This document shows, in pieces, positions 1 to 9,007 of a stretch of DNA of 64,000 nucleotides. A model generated the notes under the pieces. It searched no databases and was not told the origin of the DNA. It was given only the letters and a program-made list of their open reading frames with translations. Position 1 is the stretch's first letter; each line of letters starts with the position of its first letter. The stretch comes from Nostoc spongiaeforme FACHB-130 (lineage in GTDB: Bacteria; Cyanobacteriota; Cyanobacteriia; Cyanobacteriales; Nostocaceae), in NCBI RefSeq assembly GCF_014698475.1, contig NZ_JACJTB010000001.1:496001-560000 (forward strand). The letters are read 5' to 3'. The position numbers were made by a program, and so were the translations under genes.

Positions 1-1
1 T

Positions 2-559
2 ATCAATATCAATGCACCCATCATCGTCGGTTTAGAAGATAGTGACATTATTGCCAATGCTGTTCGAGGTAGAGGTGGAAATATTCAAATCACCACTCAG
101 GGGATTATCGGCTTAGAATATCGTCCGCAACTGACACCAGAAAATGATATTACTGCTAGTTCGCAATTTGGGGTGAATGGGACAGTACAAGTTAATAACG
201 TTGGTGTTGACCCCAACTCAGGTTTAGTGGAATTGCCAGCAAATGTAAGTGACCCATCTCAACAAATTGCTAGTGGATGTGCAGATACCAACAGTAGTAG
301 TTTTGTCGCTACAGGAAGAGGTGGTGTACCACAAAATCCGACGCAGGAAGTGAGGAGCGATCGCACCTGGTCAGATACTCGTGATATCTCTGCATTCCAC
401 ACCAAACAACCAGCACAAGCCCAAATCTCTAAATCCCCAGAAACACTTGTCCAAGCAACAGGTGCATATCGTCGGATTGATGGTACAATTGAACTAGTAG
501 CTAATAAATCTTCTATTCCCGTACCAACACAATTAACCTGTAAAGCCGTTCCTCAATAG
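2..559 (+). CDS. Filamentous haemagglutinin-type exoprotein, C-terminal part (5' end outside window)
   Basis: The frame is open from base 2 to the TAG at 557, so this is the 3' end of a larger gene. A GTG at 173 in the same frame is internal. The visible 185 residues are the last turns of a Gly/Asn-rich beta-helix (repeats of the GGNIQI type) followed by a tail: an ITASSQFGVNG turn, an ALPANV-like segment, PSQQIASGC, GRGGVPQNP, RSDRTWSD and LVQATG. The same tail closes the complete exoprotein at 3120-5810 and survives in the relic at 9008-9331, so the three are paralogues. Known of the family: two-partner-secreted, surface-exposed or released beta-helical proteins. No TpsB transporter is in the window. 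The LRV-repeat gene follows 30 bases downstream on the same strand and may be cotranscribed. Function beyond exoprotein is not visible. Confidence 0.85.
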   Translation: MNINAPIIVGLEDSDIIANAVRGRGGNIQITTQGIIGLEYRPQLTPENDITASSQFGVNGTVQVNNVGVDPNSGLVELPANVSDPSQQIASGCADTNSSSFVATGRGGVPQNPTQEVRSDRTWSDTRDISAFHTKQPAQAQISKSPETLVQATGAYRRIDGTIELVANKSSIPVPTQLTCKAVPQ

Positions 560-589
560 CGAACACGATATTAGTCTATCAAAGGATGA

Positions 590-3052
590 GTGGTGGAATT
601 GATGCAAGTCAGTGATCAATCAGAAATTGCTGTTGCCAAAAGTCTGAATACTACACCAGAATTATTAACAGAATTAGCAAGACATAAAGATATAAAAGTC
701 CGTCAAGCTGTAGCCGGAAATCCTCATACTCCACCATATATTTTATTTCTCTTAGCAGAAGAATTTCCCCAAGAGTTTCTGCACAACCCTATTTTTCCCA
801 CACTAGATTTAGAAAATCCTGAATTAGTAATCCCTGGTTCATCCCTACAGATAATTTTAGCTTGTGATCATGCCCCTCAAGAATGGTTACACAGATTCGC
901 AATTTCTGGATATCATTATCATTTATTAGGAATTGTGCAGAATCCCCAAGCCAATCAACAAGTATTACAATTAGCAGCAGAAAATCCCTCTTGTGATGTG
1001 TTTATTCATGAACTGATTAAAATGCACGTCAATATTGCCGGAGAAATGGATTCAGGCTGGCAAGAATATGCAGAAAATAAATTACCACAGATTATCGCAG
1101 CAAGCTTTTCTGACTTTGCAGCAGTGGGATGTTATAGCAGTAGCCATTCTAAAGGACACTATTATCAATTTATTTTGTGGCAATTGGGAATTACACCTGA
1201 TTTGCAACTCACTAAAACTTCTGAATATGTGCAACAGGCGATCGCTAAATTCACTGATGCTCCACCAGCATATTTACAGCAATTCTTAAATATAAAAGTT
1301 AACATAACCACTCTTATCGAAGTTGCTAAAAATAAAAGTACACCTATTGAATGTTTAATTGAACTTGCTCGTCATCATAGTAGGGTAATACGGGAAGCTG
1401 CTATGCGGAATCCTAGTTTACCAAGGTCAATCGTTAATGATTTTTTTCAAGAAAGATTTTTAGCTACTCATCCCCATACAGCAGTAGATAAGTTGCGAGA
1501 ACTGTGTGCAAGTAAATGGTCATTTATTAGATGGCAAGTTGCAAAACATCCTAACTTAGAATTAAGTGACTTAAAAACATTAGTGCAATCTGCTGACTGG
1601 AGAATCAGAGAATGTGTTGCTAGTCATCCTCGTACTGATTTAGATATACTCAAACAGCTAACTCAAGATAAGAGCGATCACGTTCGTCAAGCAGTGGCAT
1701 TAAATAGTCAAACACCGCCAGAATGTTTAGAGAGATTATCAGGCGATCGCAATATATCTGTTCGGGTTAATCTAGCTAAAAATCTTCATACTCCATTAGA
1801 AATTTTACTGCTTCTTTACCACAACCAAGATAGTCGTATACTGCAAAAGCTTGCCTATAATCCTACTATTCCACAAGAATTACAACAGCAATTACAGTTA
1901 CAATTTCCTCAGACAAAACCTCATAATATTTATCTACACTGGAGACTTTTTAGCGAACCACACAGCTATGAAGGAACTCAAATTGAAGAAATACACCAAC
2001 AAGAACAATATGCACTAGCCACAAGTGCAATGACTCCAATTCCTCAATTATTAGAACTGCTGAGAATTACACCAGTTGATATTTATTGGGAAGCAGTACG
2101 TAATATTTGTCAACAGGTGGTTTGCAATCCTGATATGTCAGCAGAATTATTATTAGAAATTTTAGACATTCGTAGCGTAGATGTATATGCAGTAGTAGCT
2201 TCTCATCCTCAAATTTCTGATGCAGTTTGCGATAAAATAGCCAAATTGCAAGAATATAGACTACGCTTGCTGATGCTACAAAATCCTAATATATCACCAG
2301 CATTTATCGAAAAATTATTATACGATAAACATGCAGAAGTTCGTCAATATGCCTTAGAAATATATCAAGAAAAATTGGCAATCAATGAAAATACAAGTGA
2401 TTTTATTATCCAATACAACGAGGCTATTAATGAGCATACGTCACTGCCAAAATTAGACAAACTATCCAAGCATAAATCAGTACTAATCCGCGAAGCTGTT
2501 GCGAAAAATCCTCGGATAATAGAAGCGTATAGTAGTCCAAAGAGTGAGAACTACTTAGAAAGACTTGCTAAAGATAGAAATCAATTTGTGCAAATAGCTG
2601 TTGCCAATAATATCAATACCCCAATTCATATACTAGAAATTTTGGCTGATAATTATCAATATGACCATTATGAATATATCTGTTATCCGCGTGGGCATAA
2701 GCGTAAAGAACATAAAGTGTTTATAGCAGCAGTTAAAAGATTAATTCAAATTGCGCCTACAATTGCCAGTAAATATCTAGCTAATTTTATCGAACCAAAA
2801 TTTCATAACCTCGACACAATACCATTTCGTTTGGCTCTTCTCCAACATCCCGCCGCACCTCTGGAATATTTAGCTCAAAATTTACAAAAATTACGTTCAT
2901 TTCCTTGGTATGAACGTTATGTTATTAGCCAACATCCGCAAGTAACCACAGAAATTCTCCAAATTCTCTTGCAAGATGCACATAGAGTTGTCAGAGCAGC
3001 AGCAAAAGCGAGATTGAATCAAAAACTTCAGCCACACTTAAAGATTAAGTAA
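590..3052 (+). CDS. LRV (leucine-rich repeat variant) / HEAT-like repeat protein, 820 aa
   Basis: The protein is made almost entirely of about 24-residue helical repeats of the pattern LxxLAxxxxxxVRxAVAxNPxTP, clearest near residues 20-50, 255-285, 300-420 and 640-690. This is the LRV/HEAT-like solenoid also seen in cyanobacterial and Azotobacter LRV proteins; family members are taken to be protein-binding scaffolds. There is no signal peptide or membrane segment, so it is probably cytoplasmic although it lies between two secreted exoprotein genes. The start is uncertain: GTG 590 has an AAAGGA tract 4-8 bases upstream, while ATG 602 is in the same frame with poorer spacing. Residues 440-520 and 700-760 lack clear repeats. 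The CxxCxxC iron-sulphur cluster of the Azotobacter protein is not present. The binding partner is unknown. Confidence 0.8.
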   Translation: MVELMQVSDQSEIAVAKSLNTTPELLTELARHKDIKVRQAVAGNPHTPPYILFLLAEEFPQEFLHNPIFPTLDLENPELVIPGSSLQIILACDHAPQEWLHRFAISGYHYHLLGIVQNPQANQQVLQLAAENPSCDVFIHELIKMHVNIAGEMDSGWQEYAENKLPQIIAASFSDFAAVGCYSSSHSKGHYYQFILWQLGITPDLQLTKTSEYVQQAIAKFTDAPPAYLQQFLNIKVNITTLIEVAKNKSTPIECLIELARHHSRVIREAAMRNPSLPRSIVNDFFQERFLATHPHTAVDKLRELCASKWSFIRWQVAKHPNLELSDLKTLVQSADWRIRECVASHPRTDLDILKQLTQDKSDHVRQAVALNSQTPPECLERLSGDRNISVRVNLAKNLHTPLEILLLLYHNQDSRILQKLAYNPTIPQELQQQLQLQFPQTKPHNIYLHWRLFSEPHSYEGTQIEEIHQQEQYALATSAMTPIPQLLELLRITPVDIYWEAVRNICQQVVCNPDMSAELLLEILDIRSVDVYAVVASHPQISDAVCDKIAKLQEYRLRLLMLQNPNISPAFIEKLLYDKHAEVRQYALEIYQEKLAINENTSDFIIQYNEAINEHTSLPKLDKLSKHKSVLIREAVAKNPRIIEAYSSPKSENYLERLAKDRNQFVQIAVANNINTPIHILEILADNYQYDHYEYICYPRGHKRKEHKVFIAAVKRLIQIAPTIASKYLANFIEPKFHNLDTIPFRLALLQHPAAPLEYLAQNLQKLRSFPWYERYVISQHPQVTTEILQILLQDAHRVVRAAAKARLNQKLQPHLKIK

Positions 3053-3119
3053 AAATCATCATAAAATTACAAAATTTCTGAAATAACAAAATCATAAGCT
3101 GGGAAAACTAGATGCACAG

Positions 3120-5810
3120 TTGAACATTACAGATAAGTTGATGAGACTAACTTTGGCTGGCTTAAGCTTCATTGGTGCAATTTTCCTATCTACTATTTGT
3201 AACAGCAGTGTTGACGCGCAAGTCATCCCTGATAATACCCTCAGCACCACAGTGTCTGGAAGTAGTATGTATACTGTCACAGGTGGTACAGTTGTTGGCA
3301 ATAATTTATTTCATAGCTTCAGTCAATTTGATGTTCCTAGCAATGGCTCTGTCACTTTCAGCCACAGTACTAATATTCAAAATATTTTTAGTCGCGTCAC
3401 GGGTGGTAGTGTTTCTTACATTGAGGGTGCCATCAACGCTAATGCTAATTTATTTTTACTCAACCCCGCAGGCATTATTTTTGGTAAAGATGCCAGTTTG
3501 AATATTAATGGTTCTTTTGTAGGGACAACTGCCAATAGTATTAAATTTGACGATGGCAAGGTATTTAGCACCGACATCACTAAACCTCCTGTGCTAACTA
3601 TGAGTGTACCGATTGGTTTGCAATTAGGAGCTAATGCTGGAGCAATTCGCACCCAAGGCATCCCAGTAGATAACTTCCTCCTTGGCTACTGGCAAAGTTT
3701 TAAAGCTACAACAGTGGCGTTGGTGGGGAGTGAAATTGATATCAATCAAAATCGTCTGACTAATCCAGATGGCAGATTTGAACTATGGGCATTAAAGAAT
3801 GCTGAAGTTGGCTTGAATCATCAAGGCGGCTTGCAATTAACTAGTCCTAAAACAGCTGATTGGGGAAATATTTCCCTTAGACAATCCTCACTTATTGATA
3901 CTAGTGGGGTTAATGGTGGAGCTATTAATATTCGGGGACGAGGTTTGACAGTTCAAGAAGGTTCTGGAATTGGTTCTATCACTGAGTCATTAGGGAAAGG
4001 ACAGGGTATAAACATCAAAACTACAGAATTTGTAGATTTATTAGGAGTGTCCACCGCCACACAATATCCTACCCCTGGTTTATACACTAGCGTAATTGGT
4101 AATCAAGGTAGAGCAGGGGATATTACAGTCGAAACCCAGCATTTACACATAGCAAATGGCGGATGGATTCAGTCTACAGTTAGTCCTGACTTTAATTTTT
4201 TTACAGGTCAGTTTATCCCTAGCAATGACTCCAGAACTGGAGATATTACTATTAAAGCTGCTGATGTAGAACTTAGTGGATACAATCCATTTAAGGTGAA
4301 TGACTTCCGTCCGAGTGCTATTACTACTTTAATTAGCAGTGGCAGCAACAACGAAAGTGGCAAGATCACTGTTAATGCTCAACGTGTACGTTTACTCGAT
4401 GGTAGTCGCATTAGCACAGATATTCTGGGTTTTTATATTCCTGGTTTTTATGAGTTGATTACTACTGGTAAGTCTGGAGATATTACAATTGAGGCTGCTG
4501 AGAGTCTCGAAATTTCTGGAGTGACACCTGGTGGATTGACGGGTGCTGTGATTAGTTCCATTCAACCTTATGCCGCAGGTCAAGGTGGTAATATCACAAT
4601 TGAGACTGGAAACTTGGCAATTTCAAAGGGTGGGACAATTTCTAGTGCTGTCGCTGGAAGTGGTCTAGCTGGAAATATAGATATTTCTGCCAAGGCTGTA
4701 GAAGTCAGCGATCCTGTGATTGATAGTTTTAGCGATACAGTTAGTGGTATTACTGTGGCTTTGGGCAAGAATGCTGTGGGTCAAGGTGGAACAATTAACC
4801 TCACAGCAGATAGCTTGCGTGTGTTTAATGGTGGGCAAATTACCTCTTCTAGTGCGGGACAGGGAAGTGCTGGTAGTATTGACTTGAAAGTCAAAAATGT
4901 TGATTTACAAGGAACTTCCCAAAACTTAGTTAATGGTAGTTACTTGCCTAGTGCGATCGCAGCTTCTTCTGCTAGTAATTTTGCTGCGGGTTCTGTCATT
5001 ATCAAATCAGATTTTGTCCAAGTCAGAGATAGTGCCGAAATCACTGTTAGTAATACAGGTAGCGGCGATGCTGGCAATTTGGATATAACAGCTAATAATC
5101 TCTTCCTCAAAAATGGTGCAAGTCTGCGTTCGGAGGTTAATGGCGGTAGTCAAGGAAATATTCTTCTTGAGGTCAATGAGGTATTGCTATTACGTCATGG
5201 TAGTAAAATCGTTACCAATGCCCTTGGTGCTTCCACAGGGGGTAATATTAATATTAATGCCGGGTTTGTTGTGGGTGTAGCCAAAGAAAACAGTGATATT
5301 TCTGCAAATGCTGTGTTGGGCAGTGGTGGTAATATCCAAATTAGAACTCAAGGTATTTATGGATTAAAATTCCGTGACCAACTCACGCCCAAAAGTGATA
5401 TTACAGCTAGTTCGCAATTTGGGGTAAATGGTACAGTGCAAGTCAATACTGTCGATGTTGATCCTAATTCGGGTTTAGTGGCATTACCAGCAAATGTCAC
5501 AGATCCATCTCAACAAATTGCTAGTGGTTGTGCAGGAAATAGTGACAGTAGTTTTGTCGCCATAGGTAGAGGTGGTGTCCCACAAAATCCCACACAAGAA
5601 CTGAGGAGCGATCGCACTTGGTCTGATGTCCGTGATATCTCTGCATTCCACACCAAACAACAAATACAAGCACTAATTCCAAAACCCCAAGCAGTGCTTG
5701 TCCAAGCAACTGGTTGGCGACGTAATATCCAAGGCAAAGTTGAACTTGTTGCAGATCATTCTCCCAATCAAATGCAACCATCTTTAACTTGTGCTGGGAT
5801 TTCCCAATAA
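3120..5810 (+). CDS. Filamentous haemagglutinin N-terminal (TPS) domain exoprotein, 896 aa
   Basis: This is a complete two-partner-secretion exoprotein (TpsA type). A signal peptide (about residues 8-34, a hydrophobic run ending SVDAQ) is followed by the TPS domain, about residues 38-165, with the hallmark NANLFLLNPAGIIFG around residues 106-122. Then come about 600 residues of Gly/Asn/Ser-rich beta-helix with many GGNI, GDITI and GGTI turns, and the C-terminal tail shared with the upstream partial gene (PSQQIASGC, RSDRTWSD, LVQATGW). The longest frame begins at TTG 3120; ATG 3141 still keeps the whole signal peptide and is the likelier start. The expected route is Sec to the periplasm, then an outer-membrane TpsB pore that is not encoded here. 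Ligand or role (adhesion, sheath, contact) cannot be read from the sequence. Confidence 0.88.
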   Translation: MNITDKLMRLTLAGLSFIGAIFLSTICNSSVDAQVIPDNTLSTTVSGSSMYTVTGGTVVGNNLFHSFSQFDVPSNGSVTFSHSTNIQNIFSRVTGGSVSYIEGAINANANLFLLNPAGIIFGKDASLNINGSFVGTTANSIKFDDGKVFSTDITKPPVLTMSVPIGLQLGANAGAIRTQGIPVDNFLLGYWQSFKATTVALVGSEIDINQNRLTNPDGRFELWALKNAEVGLNHQGGLQLTSPKTADWGNISLRQSSLIDTSGVNGGAINIRGRGLTVQEGSGIGSITESLGKGQGINIKTTEFVDLLGVSTATQYPTPGLYTSVIGNQGRAGDITVETQHLHIANGGWIQSTVSPDFNFFTGQFIPSNDSRTGDITIKAADVELSGYNPFKVNDFRPSAITTLISSGSNNESGKITVNAQRVRLLDGSRISTDILGFYIPGFYELITTGKSGDITIEAAESLEISGVTPGGLTGAVISSIQPYAAGQGGNITIETGNLAISKGGTISSAVAGSGLAGNIDISAKAVEVSDPVIDSFSDTVSGITVALGKNAVGQGGTINLTADSLRVFNGGQITSSSAGQGSAGSIDLKVKNVDLQGTSQNLVNGSYLPSAIAASSASNFAAGSVIIKSDFVQVRDSAEITVSNTGSGDAGNLDITANNLFLKNGASLRSEVNGGSQGNILLEVNEVLLLRHGSKIVTNALGASTGGNININAGFVVGVAKENSDISANAVLGSGGNIQIRTQGIYGLKFRDQLTPKSDITASSQFGVNGTVQVNTVDVDPNSGLVALPANVTDPSQQIASGCAGNSDSSFVAIGRGGVPQNPTQELRSDRTWSDVRDISAFHTKQQIQALIPKPQAVLVQATGWRRNIQGKVELVADHSPNQMQPSLTCAGISQ

Positions 5811-5859
5811 CATAATTAGTGTGTTCAATTAAAAATTCTGGACACTGAAGGATAGCTTT

Positions 5860-6054
5860 ATGTCCTACAGCTAGTTTAACCTAGCTAAAGTTAAACAAAC
5901 TTTTGGCTTAACTACATTAGAAAAACGCGAAATTTTCGCTGATGTTGCCAAACTACCTGCCAGTAATTTACTCAGAGAAACTCTTAATTACAATTTAGCG
6001 ATCGCTTTAGGTAGTCCTTACAGCCTCACACCCTTACTCCCACATTTTAAGTAA
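5860..6054 (+). pseudogene. Relic of an N-terminal domain of a cyanobacterial restriction-type/unknown protein, amber codon at position 5
   Basis: Read from ATG 5860, the frame gives MSYS, a TAG stop at 5872, then an uninterrupted reading (FNLAKVKQTFGLTTLEKREI, then FADV...LLRETLNYNLAIALGS) to TAA 6052. From memory, the segment after the stop resembles the N-terminus of a widespread cyanobacterial protein family (FxLxxVKxxFGLxxxE...FADV...L.E.L), several of whose members are nuclease-like. Here the amber codon removes the fifth residue and the rest of the protein is absent. I therefore read it as a decayed fragment and not a small gene. The family assignment is recollection, not a search result. 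Confidence 0.5.
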
Positions 6055-6147
6055 TGCTAGGGATGTGGTTTGTCGTTAAACCAATTTATAACAGGTAATA
6101 ATACTAAGTTATACCGTTTCTTCATGAAGAGGCAATTAATCGGTTGT

Positions 6148-6177
6148 TGTAGAGATGTTGTATACAACATCTCTACA
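6148..6177. repeat. Perfect 30-bp palindrome, dispersed repeat
   Basis: TGTAGAGATGTTGTA is followed at once by its exact reverse complement, giving a 30-base perfect palindrome in the spacer before the 6309 gene. Palindromes of the form TGTAGAGAxGTTG...CAACxTCTCTACA are common dispersed repeats in Nostoc-type genomes (from general knowledge). There is no T-run, so it is a repeat that could form a hairpin or cruciform and not a clear terminator. Confidence 0.75.
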
Positions 6178-6266
6178 GGATTTATACAGTGCAGCTTTTC
6201 ATAGAATTGGTATGAGAATTTTAGATTTTGAAGTTTGACCACAGACTATCTATATTCAAATTAGTA

Positions 6267-6287
6267 TTAACAATTAATTATTGTTAA
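6267..6287. promoter_or_regulatory. Operator-like inverted repeat upstream of the 6309 gene
   Basis: TTAACAAT-TAATT-ATTGTTAA is a perfect 8-bp inverted repeat around a 5-base AT spacer. It ends 21 bases before the ATG at 6309. Size, spacing and position fit a dimeric repressor site or a 5' UTR stem. No regulator is known, so this is an inference from symmetry and position only. Confidence 0.35.
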
Positions 6288-6308
6288 CTAAATAAACACC
6301 TAGCTCCA

Positions 6309-8687
6309 ATGAAATTATCTTTACTTGGTTTATTATCCAGTCTTAGTTTCATTTGTTGTTTCACTACAGCATCAAATGTCACAGCCAATACTGTTACTGA
6401 CAAACAAAATCAACAAATATCTGTTCAAGAATTAGATTTGAAAAAGCAAATATTATCTAGTTTAGGTTCAGTAGGTCGTGTCCAACAAGCATATTTTTTA
6501 GAGCAGCAAGTTTTTGCCACTCAAATTCAACAATTAGGGCTAGATGACCTAGAAAATAGCATTCCTGGTTATAAGTGGCAAATATTTACTGATAAAAAAG
6601 CTAAAAAAATTGCCATGACTGTATTATCACCGCAGAACAATAACTCTCGGACTTATGTTAATTTTGTTACTTTAACTACATCAGATACAAATGAATATAT
6701 TACCCTCTCAACTCTGTGTGAAAGTGAGCAGAATCAATTAATAATTCCTCAATTACCAACTAAATTTGTCAAGAATCAAGGCATTGAATGTCCCTCTGGA
6801 TTTAGAAAATTAGAACTGAGTGAAAATGAAAATAAAATCTCGGAACAGTTAGAAAAAGAAAAAGAGCAGAGATTAATAGTGAGTTTACTTAACTCTCTAC
6901 AACAGCAATATTATTCTCAAAATCAAGAATTTACAGATGATATTGATCAGCTTTTTGGATTTTCTGTAAATAAATTTATCTCCAATCAAGATTTAAAAAT
7001 TAAATTATTGCCAATCAATAATCTCCAAAATGGAATTATTAGTATTGCATTGCTGCCTAGTCAAGCACAAAAAAGTTATCTGGGGATAGTTAAACGTAAT
7101 CAATCTCAAATAGAACCGCCCAAAGCAATTATTTGTGAACTGCCGGAAAAAGCATCTCTAAATTTAGAAAAATTAAAAAATCTGCCCTTAAATAATTTCA
7201 TAGATTGTCCTCAAAATTTTACCCCAGTCAGTCTGAGTCCAGAAGAAACGACCACTCTCAACCAAGAACTAGAAAACTTTAAAAAGTATCAGGCTAAAAT
7301 TCTCGAAATTAATCAACCTCAAAAGACACGGATTTTACAAACTGCTGATAAACTAGCCAAAGAAGGTAAATACCTCGACGCTCTACAAAAATATTATTTA
7401 GCATTAGGCTCTTTGGAAATTACTGAATATGATATTTTGACAGTAATGACAGAAGAAGTTAGCTTTAATCCAATTGTAGATAGTTTTTTTAAGAAAATCA
7501 CACCCGTTTTAGAAGCAGCAAAACCTTCTCTGTTTGCACAAAAACAAGCAATTAAATCAGAGATGTATGGTTTATTTGATAATTATTCTGTAGAAGCAAA
7601 CACCCCAGCCAGAAAAATTCAAGAAATAGCAGCTTTACAATTAGGATTCAATCTTTTAACTGTACCTAGTCAAGAGTTTAAAATACCAGAGAAAAAGGTT
7701 TTAGCTTTTTTGGATGTTGCGGATTTATTAAAAGGACAATTTCATGATAAATCACAAGCATTGAATAATAAATTAGACAAGAAAATACGGAGTTATATCA
7801 ATGAAAATAAAACTGCGATCGCTACTATTCGTAACTTGCTATTGAATGATGAGATACCACGTTGGGGTATAGATTATAAGTGGGTTAAAGAAGGAGATTT
7901 TAATGCTCCTAGTCCTAGCTATATCGGAGTGGTAAATTTACAACGTTTATTAATAATTGATATTTTAGATAAACAACAGCAAGGAAATACCCAAGAAATG
8001 CTGAAATCTTTAGAAGCTTCTTGGAAGCTCAGTAAATCATTACAAGATGAACCATCTTTGATTGGTCAACTGGTAAATATAATTATTAGGCGATCGCAAC
8101 TCAGGGTGCTGGAAAAAATTGATAATCTCCCTGTGGTTTGGCAACAGCAATTGCTAGAAAAAGACTATACCCAAGCCATGATTCAAGCACTAAACATAGA
8201 AGCTTTTTCCCAGTTGCAAGGATTAGATAAAATCATTTCTCCAGAAAAAGATACACAACTATCTCAGTTGTATCGTGATTGGTATGGAGTTAACACATAT
8301 AAAATCAATCAAGAATTTTATACAGCAATAGCACAAAAGAAAGATAATCTTTGTTCTCTGAATGTGCAAGCTTTAGAAAAACAGTATTTTCCTCAAAATG
8401 CCACGATTAGTCCCAGCTATGTTAAGCAGGCGTTGAAGGCTCATTATCTGATGTTGGAGTCAGAAATGTTGCAAAAAGTCTTACAAATAAAAGCAACTAT
8501 TCATCAAGGAAAATCCCTACCCAGTGAGCTATCGGAAATGCCATCAAACATCTGCTTAGGTAACAAATGGCTGTATAAATCTGCCGCAGATGGCAAATGG
8601 TTGATTTATCTTGATAAACCACCAATTTGGCAATCTGAAATTGAGCGATCGCCATTAACTTATACAGGGAAATTTAATGGTAGATGA
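6309..8687 (+). CDS. Secreted protein with two tandem pilin-GH-like domains and a long helical C-terminal part, 792 aa
   Basis: The N-terminus is a clear signal peptide (about residues 1-27, hydrophobic core ending SNVTA). Residues about 45-165 resemble the globular part of cyanobacterial type IV pilin-like G/H proteins: an LGSVGRVQQAYFLEQQVFAT motif, a YKWQIF strand and a C-terminal cysteine pair. Residues about 185-305 repeat the same plan (LNSLQQQYYSQNQEF). The cysteines are C137/C161 in copy one and C276/C300 in copy two, 24 residues apart in both, and each second Cys is followed by a similar CPxxFxxxxLSxxE stretch. The classical pilin methylation site and N-terminal membrane helix are missing. 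Residues 330-792 are mostly helical and unrecognised. The gene lies between exoprotein genes, so an envelope role is inferred. Confidence 0.7.
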   Translation: MKLSLLGLLSSLSFICCFTTASNVTANTVTDKQNQQISVQELDLKKQILSSLGSVGRVQQAYFLEQQVFATQIQQLGLDDLENSIPGYKWQIFTDKKAKKIAMTVLSPQNNNSRTYVNFVTLTTSDTNEYITLSTLCESEQNQLIIPQLPTKFVKNQGIECPSGFRKLELSENENKISEQLEKEKEQRLIVSLLNSLQQQYYSQNQEFTDDIDQLFGFSVNKFISNQDLKIKLLPINNLQNGIISIALLPSQAQKSYLGIVKRNQSQIEPPKAIICELPEKASLNLEKLKNLPLNNFIDCPQNFTPVSLSPEETTTLNQELENFKKYQAKILEINQPQKTRILQTADKLAKEGKYLDALQKYYLALGSLEITEYDILTVMTEEVSFNPIVDSFFKKITPVLEAAKPSLFAQKQAIKSEMYGLFDNYSVEANTPARKIQEIAALQLGFNLLTVPSQEFKIPEKKVLAFLDVADLLKGQFHDKSQALNNKLDKKIRSYINENKTAIATIRNLLLNDEIPRWGIDYKWVKEGDFNAPSPSYIGVVNLQRLLIIDILDKQQQGNTQEMLKSLEASWKLSKSLQDEPSLIGQLVNIIIRRSQLRVLEKIDNLPVVWQQQLLEKDYTQAMIQALNIEAFSQLQGLDKIISPEKDTQLSQLYRDWYGVNTYKINQEFYTAIAQKKDNLCSLNVQALEKQYFPQNATISPSYVKQALKAHYLMLESEMLQKVLQIKATIHQGKSLPSELSEMPSNICLGNKWLYKSAADGKWLIYLDKPPIWQSEIERSPLTYTGKFNGR

Positions 8688-8725
8688 TAGGTTTCGGGAA
8701 GGGTATAGGGGTGTATGTATCTAAA

Positions 8726-8865
8726 CCCGAATTTCTCACGTATGGGTAGCGGGTGTGGAGAGAGAGGGGAGTGTGGGGAGTGTGGGGGGAAAGATTTCTT
8801 CACCATCCTCCCACACTTCCCACCCCTCCCACACCCCTGGATTTCTCTCTTGTGAGAAATCCAGG
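8726..8865. repeat. Hairpin-forming dispersed repeat, copy 1
   Basis: This element starts CCCGAATTTCTCACGTATGG and ends CTTGTGAGAAATCCAGG. Its outer ends are inverted relative to each other (ATTTCTCAC against GTGAGAAAT). Its interior pairs a G-rich arm (GAGGGGAGTGTGGGGAGTGTG) with a C-rich arm of CCTCCCACAC units. A second copy is at 13296-13449. It carries no coding capacity and looks like a non-autonomous, MITE-like or REP-like element. Confidence 0.75.
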
Positions 8866-9007
8866 TAAAACCCTTACACCTTACACCCCAAATCAATCAC
8901 CTGTCAGCACTCCCGACTCCCTACTCACCACTTTCTTTTTTGCTAGTGGAGTTAAAAACTAGGTCATTGTGGGAATACTAAATATGGGTACAGACGGCGA
9001 CTAGTTT

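Noticed and set aside
590-3052. Iron-sulphur LRV protein of the Azotobacter nif type
   Set aside because: The N-terminal cysteine cluster of that protein is absent and no nif genes are nearby; only the repeat fold is claimed.
6057-6242. 61-codon minus-strand frame across the 30-bp palindrome
   Set aside because: It spans the palindromic repeat and shows no family resemblance or good start.
8660-8962. Two opposed short frames across the hairpin element at 8726
   Set aside because: Their translations are Pro/His/Ser-rich products of low-complexity repeats.
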